From: Ensifer adhaerens
Lineage (GTDB): Bacteria; Pseudomonadota; Alphaproteobacteria; Rhizobiales; Rhizobiaceae
Direction of reading: 5' to 3'
Assembly: GCF_028993555.1 (NCBI RefSeq)
Contig: NZ_CP118610.1
Span: forward strand, 1,240,001-1,304,000
DNA length: 64,000 bases
The translations under genes and the position numbers were made by a program. Of the stretch, positions 39,155-48,574 are shown in pieces. Position 1 is the first letter of the stretch. The number at the start of each line of letters is the position of its first letter. The notes under the pieces are model-generated. The model worked only from the letters and a program-made list of their open reading frames with translations. It searched no databases and was not told the origin of the DNA.

Positions 39155-41425
39155 ATGGTGGACGCAATGGCCTTGCCGCTGGGCACAGATGAGGGACTCG
39201 CGGCGCAGGACCGGCGCGCGTCCTTTGCCCTGCCGGGGCTGATGCTGGCAACCGGCGCCTTGATCTGCGCCACCGTATCGCTGCTCGTCCTTCTCGGATT
39301 GACGCCGATACGCCTCGAGAGAAATGTCGTCATCGCCTGCGCTGCGATCAACAGCCTGTTCGTCGTCGGCCTCATCTACCTGATCGCTCGCGAAATCCTG
39401 CGGCTGCTGCGCGCCCGTAGCAAAGGCCGCGCCGCTGCACGCCTGCACGTGCGCATCGTTGCCCTGTTTTCGATCGTGGCGATCACGCCTGCGGTTCTTG
39501 TGGCGATCTTTGCCAGCATCACACTCGACGTCGGCCTCGATCGGTGGTTTTCGCTGCGAACCCAGGCGATCGTCCGCTCCTCGATCAACGTCGCCCAGGC
39601 CTATGTGCTCGAGAATGCCAGCTATCTGCAGGGCCAGACCGTGTCGATGGCGAACGACCTCGAACGCAACCGCCAGCTCTACAGCCTTGACCGCACCGGT
39701 TTCACCGAACTGATGACCCGTCAGGCGCGTGGCCGCGGCATGCTTGGCGCCTTCCTGGTTCGTGCTGACGGCAGCGCTATTATTCAGGCCAACATTTCCA
39801 CGGACCGTCCGCTGCCCTCCATTCCGCCGGACGCGCTGAAGAGCTCGGTATCCGGTCAGCCGACACTGATACCGCCGGGGGTCACCAACCTTGTCGGAGC
39901 GGTTATCCCGCTCGACGACATCCCGGGCACCTATCTCTACACGGTTCGCAATGTCGATCCGGAAGTGATGCGCTCGCTGCGGCTGATGGAAGAGAACACG
40001 GCCGAGTACAAGATGCTTGAGGCCGGTCGAACCTTCACGCAGATCGCCTTCGGTGTTCTCTATATCGGGTTTGCGCTCATCGTTCTCCTGGCCGCGATCT
40101 GGACCGCCATCGCCGTTGCCGACCGGATCGTCCGGCCAATTCGCCAGTTGATCGGCGCTGCCGATAGCGTCGCTTCCGGCAATCTCGATGTTGTCGTGCC
40201 GGTCCGCGCCGTCGACGGCGACGTTGGTAACCTGTCGCGCACCTTCAACAAGATGGTTTCGGAGATCCGCAGTCAGCAGGAGCAGATCCTGGAGGCAAAG
40301 GACGAAGTCGATCATCGTCGCCGCTTCATCGAGGCCGTGCTCTCCGGCGTGACGGCGGCGGTCATCGGTGTCGGGCGCGATCGACAGATCACCATTGCCA
40401 ACTCGTTTTCCGAAGAGTTCCTGAAGAAGGCGGCCCCTGAGCTTCTCGGCGCGGACCTGCGCACGGTGGCGCCGGAGGTCGAAGAGGTTCTGGTGGAGGC
40501 CGAAAGCCGCCATCGCAACGACTACCGCAAGCAGATCAACATCATGCGCGGCGGAACCGAGCGGACGCTGAACGTTCAGGTGACGCGCGAAGAGGGTGGC
40601 GAAGCGAACGAATCATATGTCATCACCATCGATGACATTACCGATCTCGTTATCGCCCAGCGCTCGACTGCCTGGGCCGATGTGGCGCGCCGCATTGCGC
40701 ACGAGATCAAGAACCCGCTGACGCCGATCCAGCTCTCTGCCGAGCGGCTGAAGCGCCGTTACGGCAAGCAGATCAACCAGGACGACAAGGCTATCTTCGA
40801 CCAGTGCACCGATACGATCGTGCGCCAGGTGGAAGATATCGGCCGCATGGTGGACGAGTTCTCGGCCTTTGCTCGCATGCCGAAGCCGACCAAGGAGAAA
40901 GCGGATCTCCGCGCGATCCTGAAGGATGCGATGTTCCTGCGCGAGATGGGCAACAATCACATCGATTTCGTGCGGGACCTCGGCGAAGAGCCGCTCGAGG
41001 GCCTGTTCGACGGGCGCATGCTCGGTCAGGCCTTCGGCAACATCGTCAAGAACGCGGTCGAGTCGATCGAGGCGGTGCCGGCCGATGCGGTGCGTGGCCA
41101 TCCGAGGATCGTCGCGCGCGCACGAACCGACGTGGCAACGGGTCGCTTCGTTGTCGATATCATCGACAACGGCAAGGGCCTGCCGACGGAGAACCGGCAC
41201 CGGATTCTGGAGCCATACATGACGATGCGCGAGAAGGGCACGGGCCTGGGGCTCGCCATCGTGAAGAAGATCATCGAGGACCATGGCGGACAATTGGAAT
41301 TGCACGACGCGCCGGCCGATTTCGACGGCGGTGTCGGGGCGATGATCCGCGTGGTTCTGCCGCCTGCCGGAGAAACCGGGGGCGAAGACAGTTTGAAGGA
41401 TAAGGGTGCGAGCGATGGCCGCTGA
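39155..41425 (+). CDS. ntrY: Sensor histidine kinase NtrY
   Basis: 756 residues. N-terminal helices at about 28-48, 60-80 and 100-122, an extracytoplasmic region of about 165 residues, a further membrane helix near 295-318, then HAMP (RPIRQLIGAADSVASGNLD), a PAS domain (AVIGVGRDRQITIANSF), and kinase core: His516 in [49 protein letters not shown]. Partner of NtrX; implicated in nitrogen and redox sensing. GGGGGAACG precedes the ATG. The end overlaps ntrX by 11 bases. Confidence 0.95.
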   Translation: MVDAMALPLGTDEGLAAQDRRASFALPGLMLATGALICATVSLLVLLGLTPIRLERNVVIACAAINSLFVVGLIYLIAREILRLLRARSKGRAAARLHVRIVALFSIVAITPAVLVAIFASITLDVGLDRWFSLRTQAIVRSSINVAQAYVLENASYLQGQTVSMANDLERNRQLYSLDRTGFTELMTRQARGRGMLGAFLVRADGSAIIQANISTDRPLPSIPPDALKSSVSGQPTLIPPGVTNLVGAVIPLDDIPGTYLYTVRNVDPEVMRSLRLMEENTAEYKMLEAGRTFTQIAFGVLYIGFALIVLLAAIWTAIAVADRIVRPIRQLIGAADSVASGNLDVVVPVRAVDGDVGNLSRTFNKMVSEIRSQQEQILEAKDEVDHRRRFIEAVLSGVTAAVIGVGRDRQITIANSFSEEFLKKAAPELLGADLRTVAPEVEEVLVEAESRHRNDYRKQINIMRGGTERTLNVQVTREEGGEANESYVITIDDITDLVIAQRSTAWADVARRIAHEIKNPLTPIQLSAERLKRRYGKQINQDDKAIFDQCTDTIVRQVEDIGRMVDEFSAFARMPKPTKEKADLRAILKDAMFLREMGNNHIDFVRDLGEEPLEGLFDGRMLGQAFGNIVKNAVESIEAVPADAVRGHPRIVARARTDVATGRFVVDIIDNGKGLPTENRHRILEPYMTMREKGTGLGLAIVKKIIEDHGGQLELHDAPADFDGGVGAMIRVVLPPAGETGGEDSLKDKGASDGR

Positions 41426-42779
41426 TATTCTGGTTGTGGACGATGAGGAAGATATCCGCGAGATCGTGTCGGGTATCCTCTCTGACGAAGGGCACGAAAC
41501 CCGCACCGCCTTCGACAGCGACAGTGCGCTGGCGGCGATCAGCGATCGTGTGCCGCGCCTGGTCTTCCTCGATATCTGGATGCAGGGAAGCCGGCTCGAC
41601 GGACTGGCGCTGCTCGACGAGATCAAGGGACGCTATCCGGACCTCCCGGTGGTCATGATTTCAGGTCACGGCAACATCGAGACCGCAGTCAACGCCATCA
41701 AGCGTGGCGCCTACGATTTCATCGAGAAGCCCTTCAAGGCCGACCGATTGATCCTGATCGCCGAGCGGGCGCTGGAAAATTCGAAGCTCAAGCGTGAAGT
41801 CTCGGAGCTGAAGAAGAAGTCCGGCGATCCCGTCGAATTGATCGGGACGTCGGTTGCCGTGTCGCAGCTTCGCCAGACGATCGAGAAGGTCGCGCCGACC
41901 AACAGCCGCATCATGATCCAGGGTCCGTCCGGATCGGGCAAGGAACTGGTCGCGCGGATGATCCACCGCAAGTCGACCCGCTCTGCCGGACCCTTCGTGG
42001 CGCTGAACGCTGCGGCGATCACGCCTGACCGCATGGAAATCGCGCTTTTCGGCACCGAAGGCACGCCGGGTCAGCCGCGTCGCACAGGCGCTCTTGAGGA
42101 GGCCCATGGTGGTATGCTCTACCTCGACGAGATCGGCGAAATGCCGCGCGAGACGCAGAACAAGATCCTGCGCGTTCTCGTCGACCAGCAGTTCGAGCGC
42201 GTCGGTGGCACCAAGCGCGTCAAGGTCGATGTTCGCATCATTTCGTCGACCGCCTACAATCTCGAAAACATGATCTCCGAGGGCCTGTTCCGCGAAGACC
42301 TGTTCCATCGTCTCGCCGTCATTCCGGTTCGTGTGCCGGCGCTCGCCGAGCGGCGCGAGGATATTCCTTTCCTGGTCGACATGTTCATGCGCCAGGTCAG
42401 CGAACAGGCGGGTATCCGTCCGCGCAAGATCGGCGACGACGCACTGGCCGTACTCCAGGCCCATGATTGGCCCGGCAACATCCGCCAGCTTCGCAACAAC
42501 ATCGAACGCCTGATGATCCTTGCCCGCAGCGACGGTCCGGATACGCCGATTTCCGCAGACATGCTGCCGACGGAGGTGGGCGATACGCTGCCGAAGATCT
42601 CGGCCCAGGGCGACCAGCACATCATGACGCTACCGCTGCGCGAGGCTCGCGAAATGTTCGAGCGCGATTATCTGATCGCGCAGATCAACCGATTCGGCGG
42701 CAATATTTCGCGCACCGCGGAATTTGTCGGCATGGAGCGGTCTGCGCTGCATCGCAAGCTGAAGTCGCTGGGCGTCTGA
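41415..42779 (+). CDS. ntrX: Response regulator NtrX (NtrC-like, without GAFTGA)
   Basis: 454 residues. Receiver domain with Asp53 (LVFLDIWMQ), AAA+ domain with Walker A GPSGSGKE and a Walker B-like GGMLYLDEIGEM, and a C-terminal HTH (GGNISRTAEFVGMERSALHRK). The sigma-54 contact loop is missing: where NtrC has [11 protein letters not shown], NtrX has GTEGTPGQPRRTG, so it should not activate sigma-54 in the classical way. ATG within the ntrY end, preceded by AAGG. Confidence 0.95.
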   Translation: MAADILVVDDEEDIREIVSGILSDEGHETRTAFDSDSALAAISDRVPRLVFLDIWMQGSRLDGLALLDEIKGRYPDLPVVMISGHGNIETAVNAIKRGAYDFIEKPFKADRLILIAERALENSKLKREVSELKKKSGDPVELIGTSVAVSQLRQTIEKVAPTNSRIMIQGPSGSGKELVARMIHRKSTRSAGPFVALNAAAITPDRMEIALFGTEGTPGQPRRTGALEEAHGGMLYLDEIGEMPRETQNKILRVLVDQQFERVGGTKRVKVDVRIISSTAYNLENMISEGLFREDLFHRLAVIPVRVPALAERREDIPFLVDMFMRQVSEQAGIRPRKIGDDALAVLQAHDWPGNIRQLRNNIERLMILARSDGPDTPISADMLPTEVGDTLPKISAQGDQHIMTLPLREAREMFERDYLIAQINRFGGNISRTAEFVGMERSALHRKLKSLGV

Positions 42780-42828
42780 GCCACTACATAATGGCCCTCA
42801 CGTCCGCGCTCCCAGGTGAAGGAACGAA

Positions 42829-44205
42829 ATGAAGGTAGTCATTTGTGGCGCGGGGCAGGTCGGATACGGCATCGCCGAACGACTGGCACAGGAAGATAAC
42901 GACGTATCGGTCATCGACACGTCGGCGGCGTTGATTGCCAACATCACCGAAAGTCTGGATGTGCGCGGCTATGTCGGGCACGGCGCGCATCCGGATGTTC
43001 TTGCCAAGGCCGGCGCCGATCAAGCCGACATGCTGATTGCCGTCACACTCTCCGACGAGGTCAATATCGTCGCCTGCGAAGTGGCACATGCCATCTTCAA
43101 CGTGCCGACGAAGGTCGCGCGCATCCGGGCGCAAAGCTATCTCGCGCCCGAGTATTCGAACCTGTTTTCGCGCGAGAACGTGCCGATCGACGTCACCATT
43201 TCGCCCGAAGTCGAGGTTGGGCGGCTCGTTCTGCGCCGTATTTCCTTTCCCGGCGCGATCGACGTCGTGCGTTTCGCCGACGATCGCATCGCCATGGTCG
43301 CCTTCGAGTGCAAGGAAGATTGCCCGGTCGTCGGAACGCCGCTGCAACAACTGAGCGAACTGTTCCCCGATCTGCTTGCGACAGTCACCGGCATCTTCCG
43401 CAACGGCAAGGTCATGGTGCCGCATTCGGATGACCAGTTGCAGGCTGGCGATATCGCCTATGTTGTCTGTGACCGGGAACACGCCCGCCGAACCTTGGCA
43501 CTCTTCGGTCACGAGGAGCAGGAAGCGCGACGCATCATCATCTTCGGCGGCGGCAATGTCGGCTATTTCGTTGCCAAGGCCATCGAGGATCATCAGCCGC
43601 GGACCCGGGTGAAGCTGATCGAAAGCGATCGCGACAGGGCAGTGGTGATGGCGGACAAGCTGAGCAGCACCGTTGTACTCAACGGTTCGGCGATGGATCA
43701 GCGGATTCTGGCGCAAGCCGATGTTCAGGACGCCGATCTCGTGGTGGCGCTAACCAACAATGATCAGATCAACATCCTCGGCAGCATGATGGCGAAGCGG
43801 CTGGGCGCCAAGTCGACGCTCGTGCTCATCAACGAGCCGTCCTATCAGGACTTTGCCGGCACGGCCGGCGTCGACGCCTATATCAACCCGCGCGCAGTCA
43901 CGATCTCGCGCGTGTTGCAGCACGTGCGGAAAGGGCGCATCCGCTCCGTCTACGCGGTGCAGAAGGGCATGGCCGAGGTGATCGAGGCGGAAGCGCTTGA
44001 AACCTCGCCGCTGGTCGGCAAGGCCTTGCGCGACCTCGAGCTTCCCGACGGCATCCGTATCGGTGCACTCTATCGCGACAAGGCGTTCATCCGCCCGGAC
44101 GGTAATACGAAGATCAAGGCAAAGGACCGCGTCGTGCTCTTTGCCACCGCAAATGCCGTGCGGCATGTCGAACAGCTTTTCCGCGTCAGCATCCAGTACT
44201 TCTAG
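42829..44205 (+). CDS. trkA: Trk potassium uptake regulatory protein TrkA
   Basis: 458 residues with two RCK/Rossmann halves: NAD motif VVICGAGQVGYGIAERLAQE (residue 3 on) and a second IIFGGGNVGYFVAKAIED near 236, each followed by a TrkA-C (RCK-C) domain. Peripheral inner-membrane gate of Trk potassium channels. Stop of ntrX is 49 bases upstream; dat begins 11 bases after. Part of the conserved ntrX-trkA-dat-hfq order. Confidence 0.95.
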   Translation: MKVVICGAGQVGYGIAERLAQEDNDVSVIDTSAALIANITESLDVRGYVGHGAHPDVLAKAGADQADMLIAVTLSDEVNIVACEVAHAIFNVPTKVARIRAQSYLAPEYSNLFSRENVPIDVTISPEVEVGRLVLRRISFPGAIDVVRFADDRIAMVAFECKEDCPVVGTPLQQLSELFPDLLATVTGIFRNGKVMVPHSDDQLQAGDIAYVVCDREHARRTLALFGHEEQEARRIIIFGGGNVGYFVAKAIEDHQPRTRVKLIESDRDRAVVMADKLSSTVVLNGSAMDQRILAQADVQDADLVVALTNNDQINILGSMMAKRLGAKSTLVLINEPSYQDFAGTAGVDAYINPRAVTISRVLQHVRKGRIRSVYAVQKGMAEVIEAEALETSPLVGKALRDLELPDGIRIGALYRDKAFIRPDGNTKIKAKDRVVLFATANAVRHVEQLFRVSIQYF

Positions 44206-44216
44206 GACCGAGATCC

Positions 44217-45080
44217 ATGCCGAGAATTGCCTATGTCAACGGTGCCTACGTGTCGCATGCCGATGCCGGCGTCCATATCGAGGACCGCGGTTATCAATTT
44301 GCGGACGGTGTCTATGAAGTCTGCGAGGTGCGCCACGGCTACATCGTTGACCTCAGCCGGCATCTCGACCGCCTGGACCGCTCGCTTCGTGAGTTGCGCA
44401 TCGGCTGGCCGATGAGCAGGGCCGCTCTGGTTCATGTGATCCGGGAGGTCATCCGGCGCAACCGTGTTCGAAATGGCCTGTTCTACATGCAGGTGACGCG
44501 CGGCGTGGCGCGGCGCGACCATGTATTTCCTGCCGCCGAGACCATGCCGACGATCGTTGTGACGGCGAAACGCACCGATGCCGACGCCATCGCCAAAAAG
44601 GCGACGCATGGGATCGCGGCAATCACCGTGCCGGAAAACCGATGGGACCGGGTGGACATCAAGTCGGTCGGGTTGCTCCCCAACGTGCTCGCTCGCCAGA
44701 AGGCGAAGGAGGAAGGCGCGCAGGAGGCAATTTTCGTCGATGCCGACGGCACGGTGAAGGAGGGCGCCGCGACCAACGTCTGGATCGTCGATCGCGACGG
44801 GACCCTGCGTACCCGTCCGGCGGAGCACGGAATTTTAAAGGGAATCACCCGCACCACGCTGATGGATGTGGCAGGCCCGCTTGGGATCAGGATCGAGGAA
44901 AGAGCGTTCTCGGTGGAGGAAATGCTCGCAGCGCGAGAAGTCTTCATCACCGCCGCCACCAGCATCTGCTTTCCCGTCGTTTCAGTGGACGGCAGGCCGA
45001 TCGGCAATGGTCATCCGGGAAGCATAGCACAGAATATTCGTGAAGCCTTTTTCGGCGTTGCGGAAAAGACATTGATTTGA
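44217..45080 (+). CDS. dat: Class IV aminotransferase (D-amino-acid aminotransferase type)
   Basis: 287 residues. PLP class IV fold: VNGAYVSHADAGVHIEDRGYQFADGVYE at the start, LFYMQVTRG, the Schiff-base Lys149 in RVDIKSVGLLPNVLA, the EGAATNVWIV phosphate-side motif and HGILKGITR. D-amino-acid aminotransferases, branched-chain aminotransferases and aminodeoxychorismate lyase share this fold; the Lys-x-Val/Leu-x-x-x-x-N-V-L-A pattern favours D-amino-acid type. D-alanine/D-glutamate supply for cell wall is the likely role. Confidence 0.87.
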   Translation: MPRIAYVNGAYVSHADAGVHIEDRGYQFADGVYEVCEVRHGYIVDLSRHLDRLDRSLRELRIGWPMSRAALVHVIREVIRRNRVRNGLFYMQVTRGVARRDHVFPAAETMPTIVVTAKRTDADAIAKKATHGIAAITVPENRWDRVDIKSVGLLPNVLARQKAKEEGAQEAIFVDADGTVKEGAATNVWIVDRDGTLRTRPAEHGILKGITRTTLMDVAGPLGIRIEERAFSVEEMLAAREVFITAATSICFPVVSVDGRPIGNGHPGSIAQNIREAFFGVAEKTLI

Positions 45081-45150
45081 TACCAAACTTAAAGAGGTGT
45101 CGGGGAAGGTACTTGTGGCGCCTCTGATTGCAGATATCGACAAAAATGCA

Positions 45151-45167
45151 CCGGCGCGAAACGCCGG
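45151..45167. promoter_or_regulatory. Hairpin in the hfq leader
   Basis: CCGGCG-CGAAA-CGCCGG, six-base stem, 23 bases before the hfq ATG. Close enough to the ribosome-binding region (AAGAAAGAAG) to influence translation; hfq is known to be self-regulated in several bacteria, but the link here is inference. Confidence 0.35.
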
Positions 45168-45189
45168 CAAATAAGAAAGAAGCGGCGCG

Positions 45190-45432
45190 ATGGCGGAACG
45201 TTCTCAAAACTTGCAGGATCTCTTTCTCAACACGGTCCGCAAGCAAAAGATCTCATTGACAATTTTCCTTATCAACGGTGTCAAGCTCACCGGCGTCGTG
45301 ACATCTTTTGATAATTTCTGCGTCCTGTTGCGTCGCGATGGCCACTCGCAACTGGTCTATAAGCACGCGATCTCGACCATCATGCCCGGCCAGCCGCTGC
45401 AGATGTTCGAGAACGAAGAAGCCGCATCCTGA
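45190..45432 (+). CDS. hfq: RNA chaperone Hfq
   Basis: 80 residues. Sm1 motif [33 protein letters not shown] and Sm2 motif [10 protein letters not shown] are present; the C-terminal tail is short, as in other alphaproteobacteria. Hexameric ring pairing small RNAs with mRNAs, controlling nitrogen, symbiosis and stress genes. Directly followed by hflX. Confidence 0.97.
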
Positions 45433-45510
45433 CGGGACGTTAGGCACATTACCAAGCGGGATTCAAAATCGTCGTCGATCATTCCGGAACTCGAAAAGCT
45501 CCGCGACGAC

Positions 45511-46836
45511 ATGCGCGCGGTCGTCATCGTTCCGGTCTTGAAAAAGGCCGGAAGACAGTCCGCAGATATTCTCTCGACCACGACCACTCGGTCCGACGAA
45601 AGTCGCCTAGAAGAGGCGACCGGTCTGGCAATGGCGATCGATCTGGACGTGGTGCATGGCGCCATCGTTCCGGTGTCGCAGCCGAAGCCGGGCACGCTGC
45701 TCGGCAGCGGCAAGATCGAGGAAATCGGTCATATCCTCGTGGAGCTTGATGCCGGCCTGGTGATCGTCGATCACCCGTTGACGCCGGTGCAGCAGCGCAA
45801 TCTCGAGAAGGAATGGAACGCCAAGGTCATCGACCGAACGGGCCTCATCCTGGAGATTTTCGGCCGTCGTGCCTCCACCAAGGAAGGCACGCTGCAGGTC
45901 GATCTTGCGCATCTCAACTACCAGAAAGGCCGCCTGGTTCGAAGCTGGACCCACCTTGAGCGCCAGCGCGGTGGTGGCGGCTTCATGGGTGGTCCGGGTG
46001 AAACCCAGATCGAAGCGGACCGGCGCTTGCTGCAGGACCGCATCGTCAAGCTCGAGCGCGAATTGGAGCAGGTCCGCCGGACCCGGCAGTTGCACCGTTC
46101 CAAGCGCAAGAAGGTACCGCATCCGATCGTCGCGCTCGTTGGCTATACCAACGCCGGCAAGTCCACGCTTTTCAATCGCATGACCGGGGCGGGCGTTCTC
46201 GCCGAGGACATGCTGTTTGCCACGCTCGATCCGACCCTTCGGCGCCTGAAGCTGCCGCATGGCCGCATGGTGATCCTCTCCGACACCGTCGGCTTCATTT
46301 CCGATCTGCCGACGCACTTGGTCGCCGCGTTCCGGGCAACGCTTGAAGAGGTTTTGGAAGCGGACCTGATCCTGCATGTGCGCGATCTCTCCGACCCGGA
46401 CAACCAGGCGCAGGCAAGTGATGTGCTTCGCATTCTCGCCGATCTCGGCATCGATGAGAAGGAAGCCTCCGAACGGCTGATCGAGGTCTGGAACAAGATC
46501 GACCGTCTCGACCCCGAATCGCGTCAGGCGCTGCAGAGCAAGGCCGCGACGTCGGACAATACGGTCGCTGTCTCGGCGATCACGGGTGAGGGCGTCGACG
46601 AATTGCTCGCCGAAATCGGCCGACGCCTGTCGGGCGTTCTGACCGAATGCACCGTGGTTCTCGGTATCGACCAGTTGCAGCTTCTGCCCTGGATCTACCA
46701 GCATGCGATCGTCGATGGCCGCGAGGATCTGGAGGACGGGCGTGTGAGCCTCGATCTCCGGCTGACCGAAAACGAGGCCTCCGATCTCGAGCGTCGTCTT
46801 GGAAACGGACCGAAGCCCGCCGAGGAAGACTGGTAG
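45511..46836 (+). CDS. hflX: GTPase HflX
   Basis: 441 residues from the first ATG. N-terminal HflX domain (VHGAIVPVSQPKPGTLLGSGK, IVDHPLTPVQQRNLEKE, GGGFMGGPGETQIE), then the G domain: G1 GYTNAGKST (Gly211), G3 DTVGF, G4 NKID. Ribosome-associated GTPase that splits stalled ribosomes under stress. This ATG has no Shine-Dalgarno, and the frame is open back to the hfq stop with gene-like residues (see finding); the true start may be further upstream, perhaps at a rare ATT. Confidence 0.92.
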   Translation: MRAVVIVPVLKKAGRQSADILSTTTTRSDESRLEEATGLAMAIDLDVVHGAIVPVSQPKPGTLLGSGKIEEIGHILVELDAGLVIVDHPLTPVQQRNLEKEWNAKVIDRTGLILEIFGRRASTKEGTLQVDLAHLNYQKGRLVRSWTHLERQRGGGGFMGGPGETQIEADRRLLQDRIVKLERELEQVRRTRQLHRSKRKKVPHPIVALVGYTNAGKSTLFNRMTGAGVLAEDMLFATLDPTLRRLKLPHGRMVILSDTVGFISDLPTHLVAAFRATLEEVLEADLILHVRDLSDPDNQAQASDVLRILADLGIDEKEASERLIEVWNKIDRLDPESRQALQSKAATSDNTVAVSAITGEGVDELLAEIGRRLSGVLTECTVVLGIDQLQLLPWIYQHAIVDGREDLEDGRVSLDLRLTENEASDLERRLGNGPKPAEEDW

Positions 46837-46884
46837 GCTTTGGAGCTTGCCTCCGAGAGGCTGTCTGAAATCCTCGAAGAACGA

Positions 46885-46917
46885 GAGGGGCGTCGTTGAA
46901 GCGCCCCTCGTTTGTTT
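46885..46917. terminator. Bidirectional terminator between hflX and mazG
   Basis: GAGGGGCG / CGCCCCTC stem, nine-base loop, followed by GTTTGTTT on the plus strand. Serves convergent genes. Confidence 0.8.
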
Positions 46918-47750
46918 CAGCCCAACTGCCGCTCGATCGCCTTGGCTGCCTGCCAAAGCTCTTCCATCCGCTCCAGCGTCGCTCCATCCAGCGTCTCTCC
47001 GCCGGCCTCCAGCTCTCGTTCGATGTGAGCGAAACGGCGGCGGAACTTGGTGTTGGTGCCACGAAGGGCCATTTCGGGGTCAGTCCCGACGTGACGGCCG
47101 ATGTTCACCACCGCAAAGATCAGGTCGCCCAGTTCGTCGCTGACTTTGGCGCGGTCCTTTTCGCGCAGCGCCTGGCGCAGTTCGCCGATCTCCTCCTCGA
47201 TCTTATCGAGGATCGGTTCCGGCTCCGACCAGTCGAATCCGACCTTGGCAGCCCTTTCCTGCAGCTTCAGCGCCTCGATCAGTGCCGGAAACGAGCGCTG
47301 GACCGAGCCGAGATGGCTGGCGGCGGCGTCCGGAGCAAGGCCGCGCCTGGTGCGCTTTTCCTGTCGCTCGGCCTTTTCGGCCTGCTTGATCTCGTCCCAC
47401 TGCAGCTTGACCGCCTCAGGTGTGTCGGCGTCGGAACGCGCAAAGACGTGCGGATGCCGGCGGACCATCTTGCGGGTCACCGCTTCGACGACGTCGCCGA
47501 AGGCGAAGTCGCCGGCTTCTTCCGCCATGCGGGCATGGAACACCACCTGCAGAAGCAGGTCTCCGAGTTCGTCGCAGAGGTCGTGCATGTCGCCGCGCTC
47601 GATGGCGTCGGCAACCTCGTAGGCCTCCTCGATCGTATAGGGCTTGATCGTCTCGAACGTCTGGACGATGTCCCAGGGACAGCCGGTCTCGGGTTGGCGA
47701 AGTGCCGCCATGATGTCGAGCAGGCGCTGGATGTCGCGTGAAGGTTCCAT
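46917..47750 (-). CDS. mazG: Nucleoside triphosphate pyrophosphohydrolase MazG
   Basis: 277 residues with two MazG domains. First: CPWDIVQTFETIKPYTIEEAYEVADAI and DELGDLLLQVVFHA; second: ILDKIEEEIGELRQAL and DELGDLIFAVVNI. The paired EE-x2-E and E-x2-D metal motifs are intact in both. House-cleaning hydrolysis of noncanonical and regulatory NTPs. Five bases after the deaminase stop on the minus strand, so the two form an operon. Confidence 0.95.
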   Translation of the reverse strand: MEPSRDIQRLLDIMAALRQPETGCPWDIVQTFETIKPYTIEEAYEVADAIERGDMHDLCDELGDLLLQVVFHARMAEEAGDFAFGDVVEAVTRKMVRRHPHVFARSDADTPEAVKLQWDEIKQAEKAERQEKRTRRGLAPDAAASHLGSVQRSFPALIEALKLQERAAKVGFDWSEPEPILDKIEEEIGELRQALREKDRAKVSDELGDLIFAVVNIGRHVGTDPEMALRGTNTKFRRRFAHIERELEAGGETLDGATLERMEELWQAAKAIERQLG

Positions 47751-47755
47751 GGATC

Positions 47756-48343
47756 TCAGTTCAGTGGAATGGCGTTGTCATCCTTGCCCGACTGATAGTT
47801 GTCGGAAAGGCTCTGGTAGCGTGCGCGGATGCGGGCGTCCTGGGCGGAAAGCCGTGCGCGGGTCTCGGGATCGGCATCCTTCGAAAGCGCGGCGATCGAG
47901 GCCGAATGCCAGAAGGCGTTGTCCTTGGCATAGCCGCCCGGCTCCAGCCGGAAGACTTCTTTCAGGATCTTCAGGTCGTGCGGGATCGCGAAGCTGTCGC
48001 GGGAATCTTCGTGGCTGAAGAAGTAATAGAAATTGTCGAAGCCGGCCCAGGTGATCGCCGAAAGGCACATGGAGCAGGGCTCGTGTGTCGACAGGAAAAC
48101 GAGGTCGCGCGTGTCGGGCTTTTCCGCCATCTCGTAGAAACGCTTTAGCGTGTGGACTTCGCCGTGCCAGAGCGGATTTTCCGTCTCGTTGTTGGTCTCC
48201 GCCAGCACCAGTGACAGATCGGACTTGCGCAGGATCGCGGCGCCGAACACCTTGTTTCCGGCGGCGACACCCTTTTCCGTGAGAGGCAGGATATCCTGCT
48301 CGATGACCGTCAAGAGCCGTTCGGCGAGTTCGGTTTGCGTCAT
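47756..48343 (-). CDS. Cytidine/deoxycytidylate-type deaminase (tRNA-adenosine/guanine deaminase-like)
   Basis: 195 residues. Zinc site: WHGEVHTLKRF (H-x-E, catalytic Glu) and STHEPCSMCLSA (P-C-x2-C). The MTQTELAERLLTVIEQDILP start has a CGGAGA ribosome site. The extended C-terminal region (HSASIAALSKDADPETRARL) is longer than in TadA. The substrate is not certain: guanine, cytosine or a nucleoside. Divergent from cysG across 231 bases. Confidence 0.8.
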   Translation of the reverse strand: MTQTELAERLLTVIEQDILPLTEKGVAAGNKVFGAAILRKSDLSLVLAETNNETENPLWHGEVHTLKRFYEMAEKPDTRDLVFLSTHEPCSMCLSAITWAGFDNFYYFFSHEDSRDSFAIPHDLKILKEVFRLEPGGYAKDNAFWHSASIAALSKDADPETRARLSAQDARIRARYQSLSDNYQSGKDDNAIPLN

Positions 48344-48574
48344 GTCGTTGGTCTCCGGCAGGTCGGTGACCGCATTTAACGGAGGTTGCCCCCGCTGCGC
48401 AATGGCTGCGGAAGGGCAAGCGTTTTCGTGACCTCGGAGATATTTGCTCAAAATGGTGCACCGCCGAGCAAAACAATACGTGCCCGGAAAGGCATTGAAA
48501 TTTCTGTTCCTTCAAAAGTAGTGCCCTATGCTGGATATTCGGCGCAGCCTGTAGAAGGAACCGTTTGCTAGACC

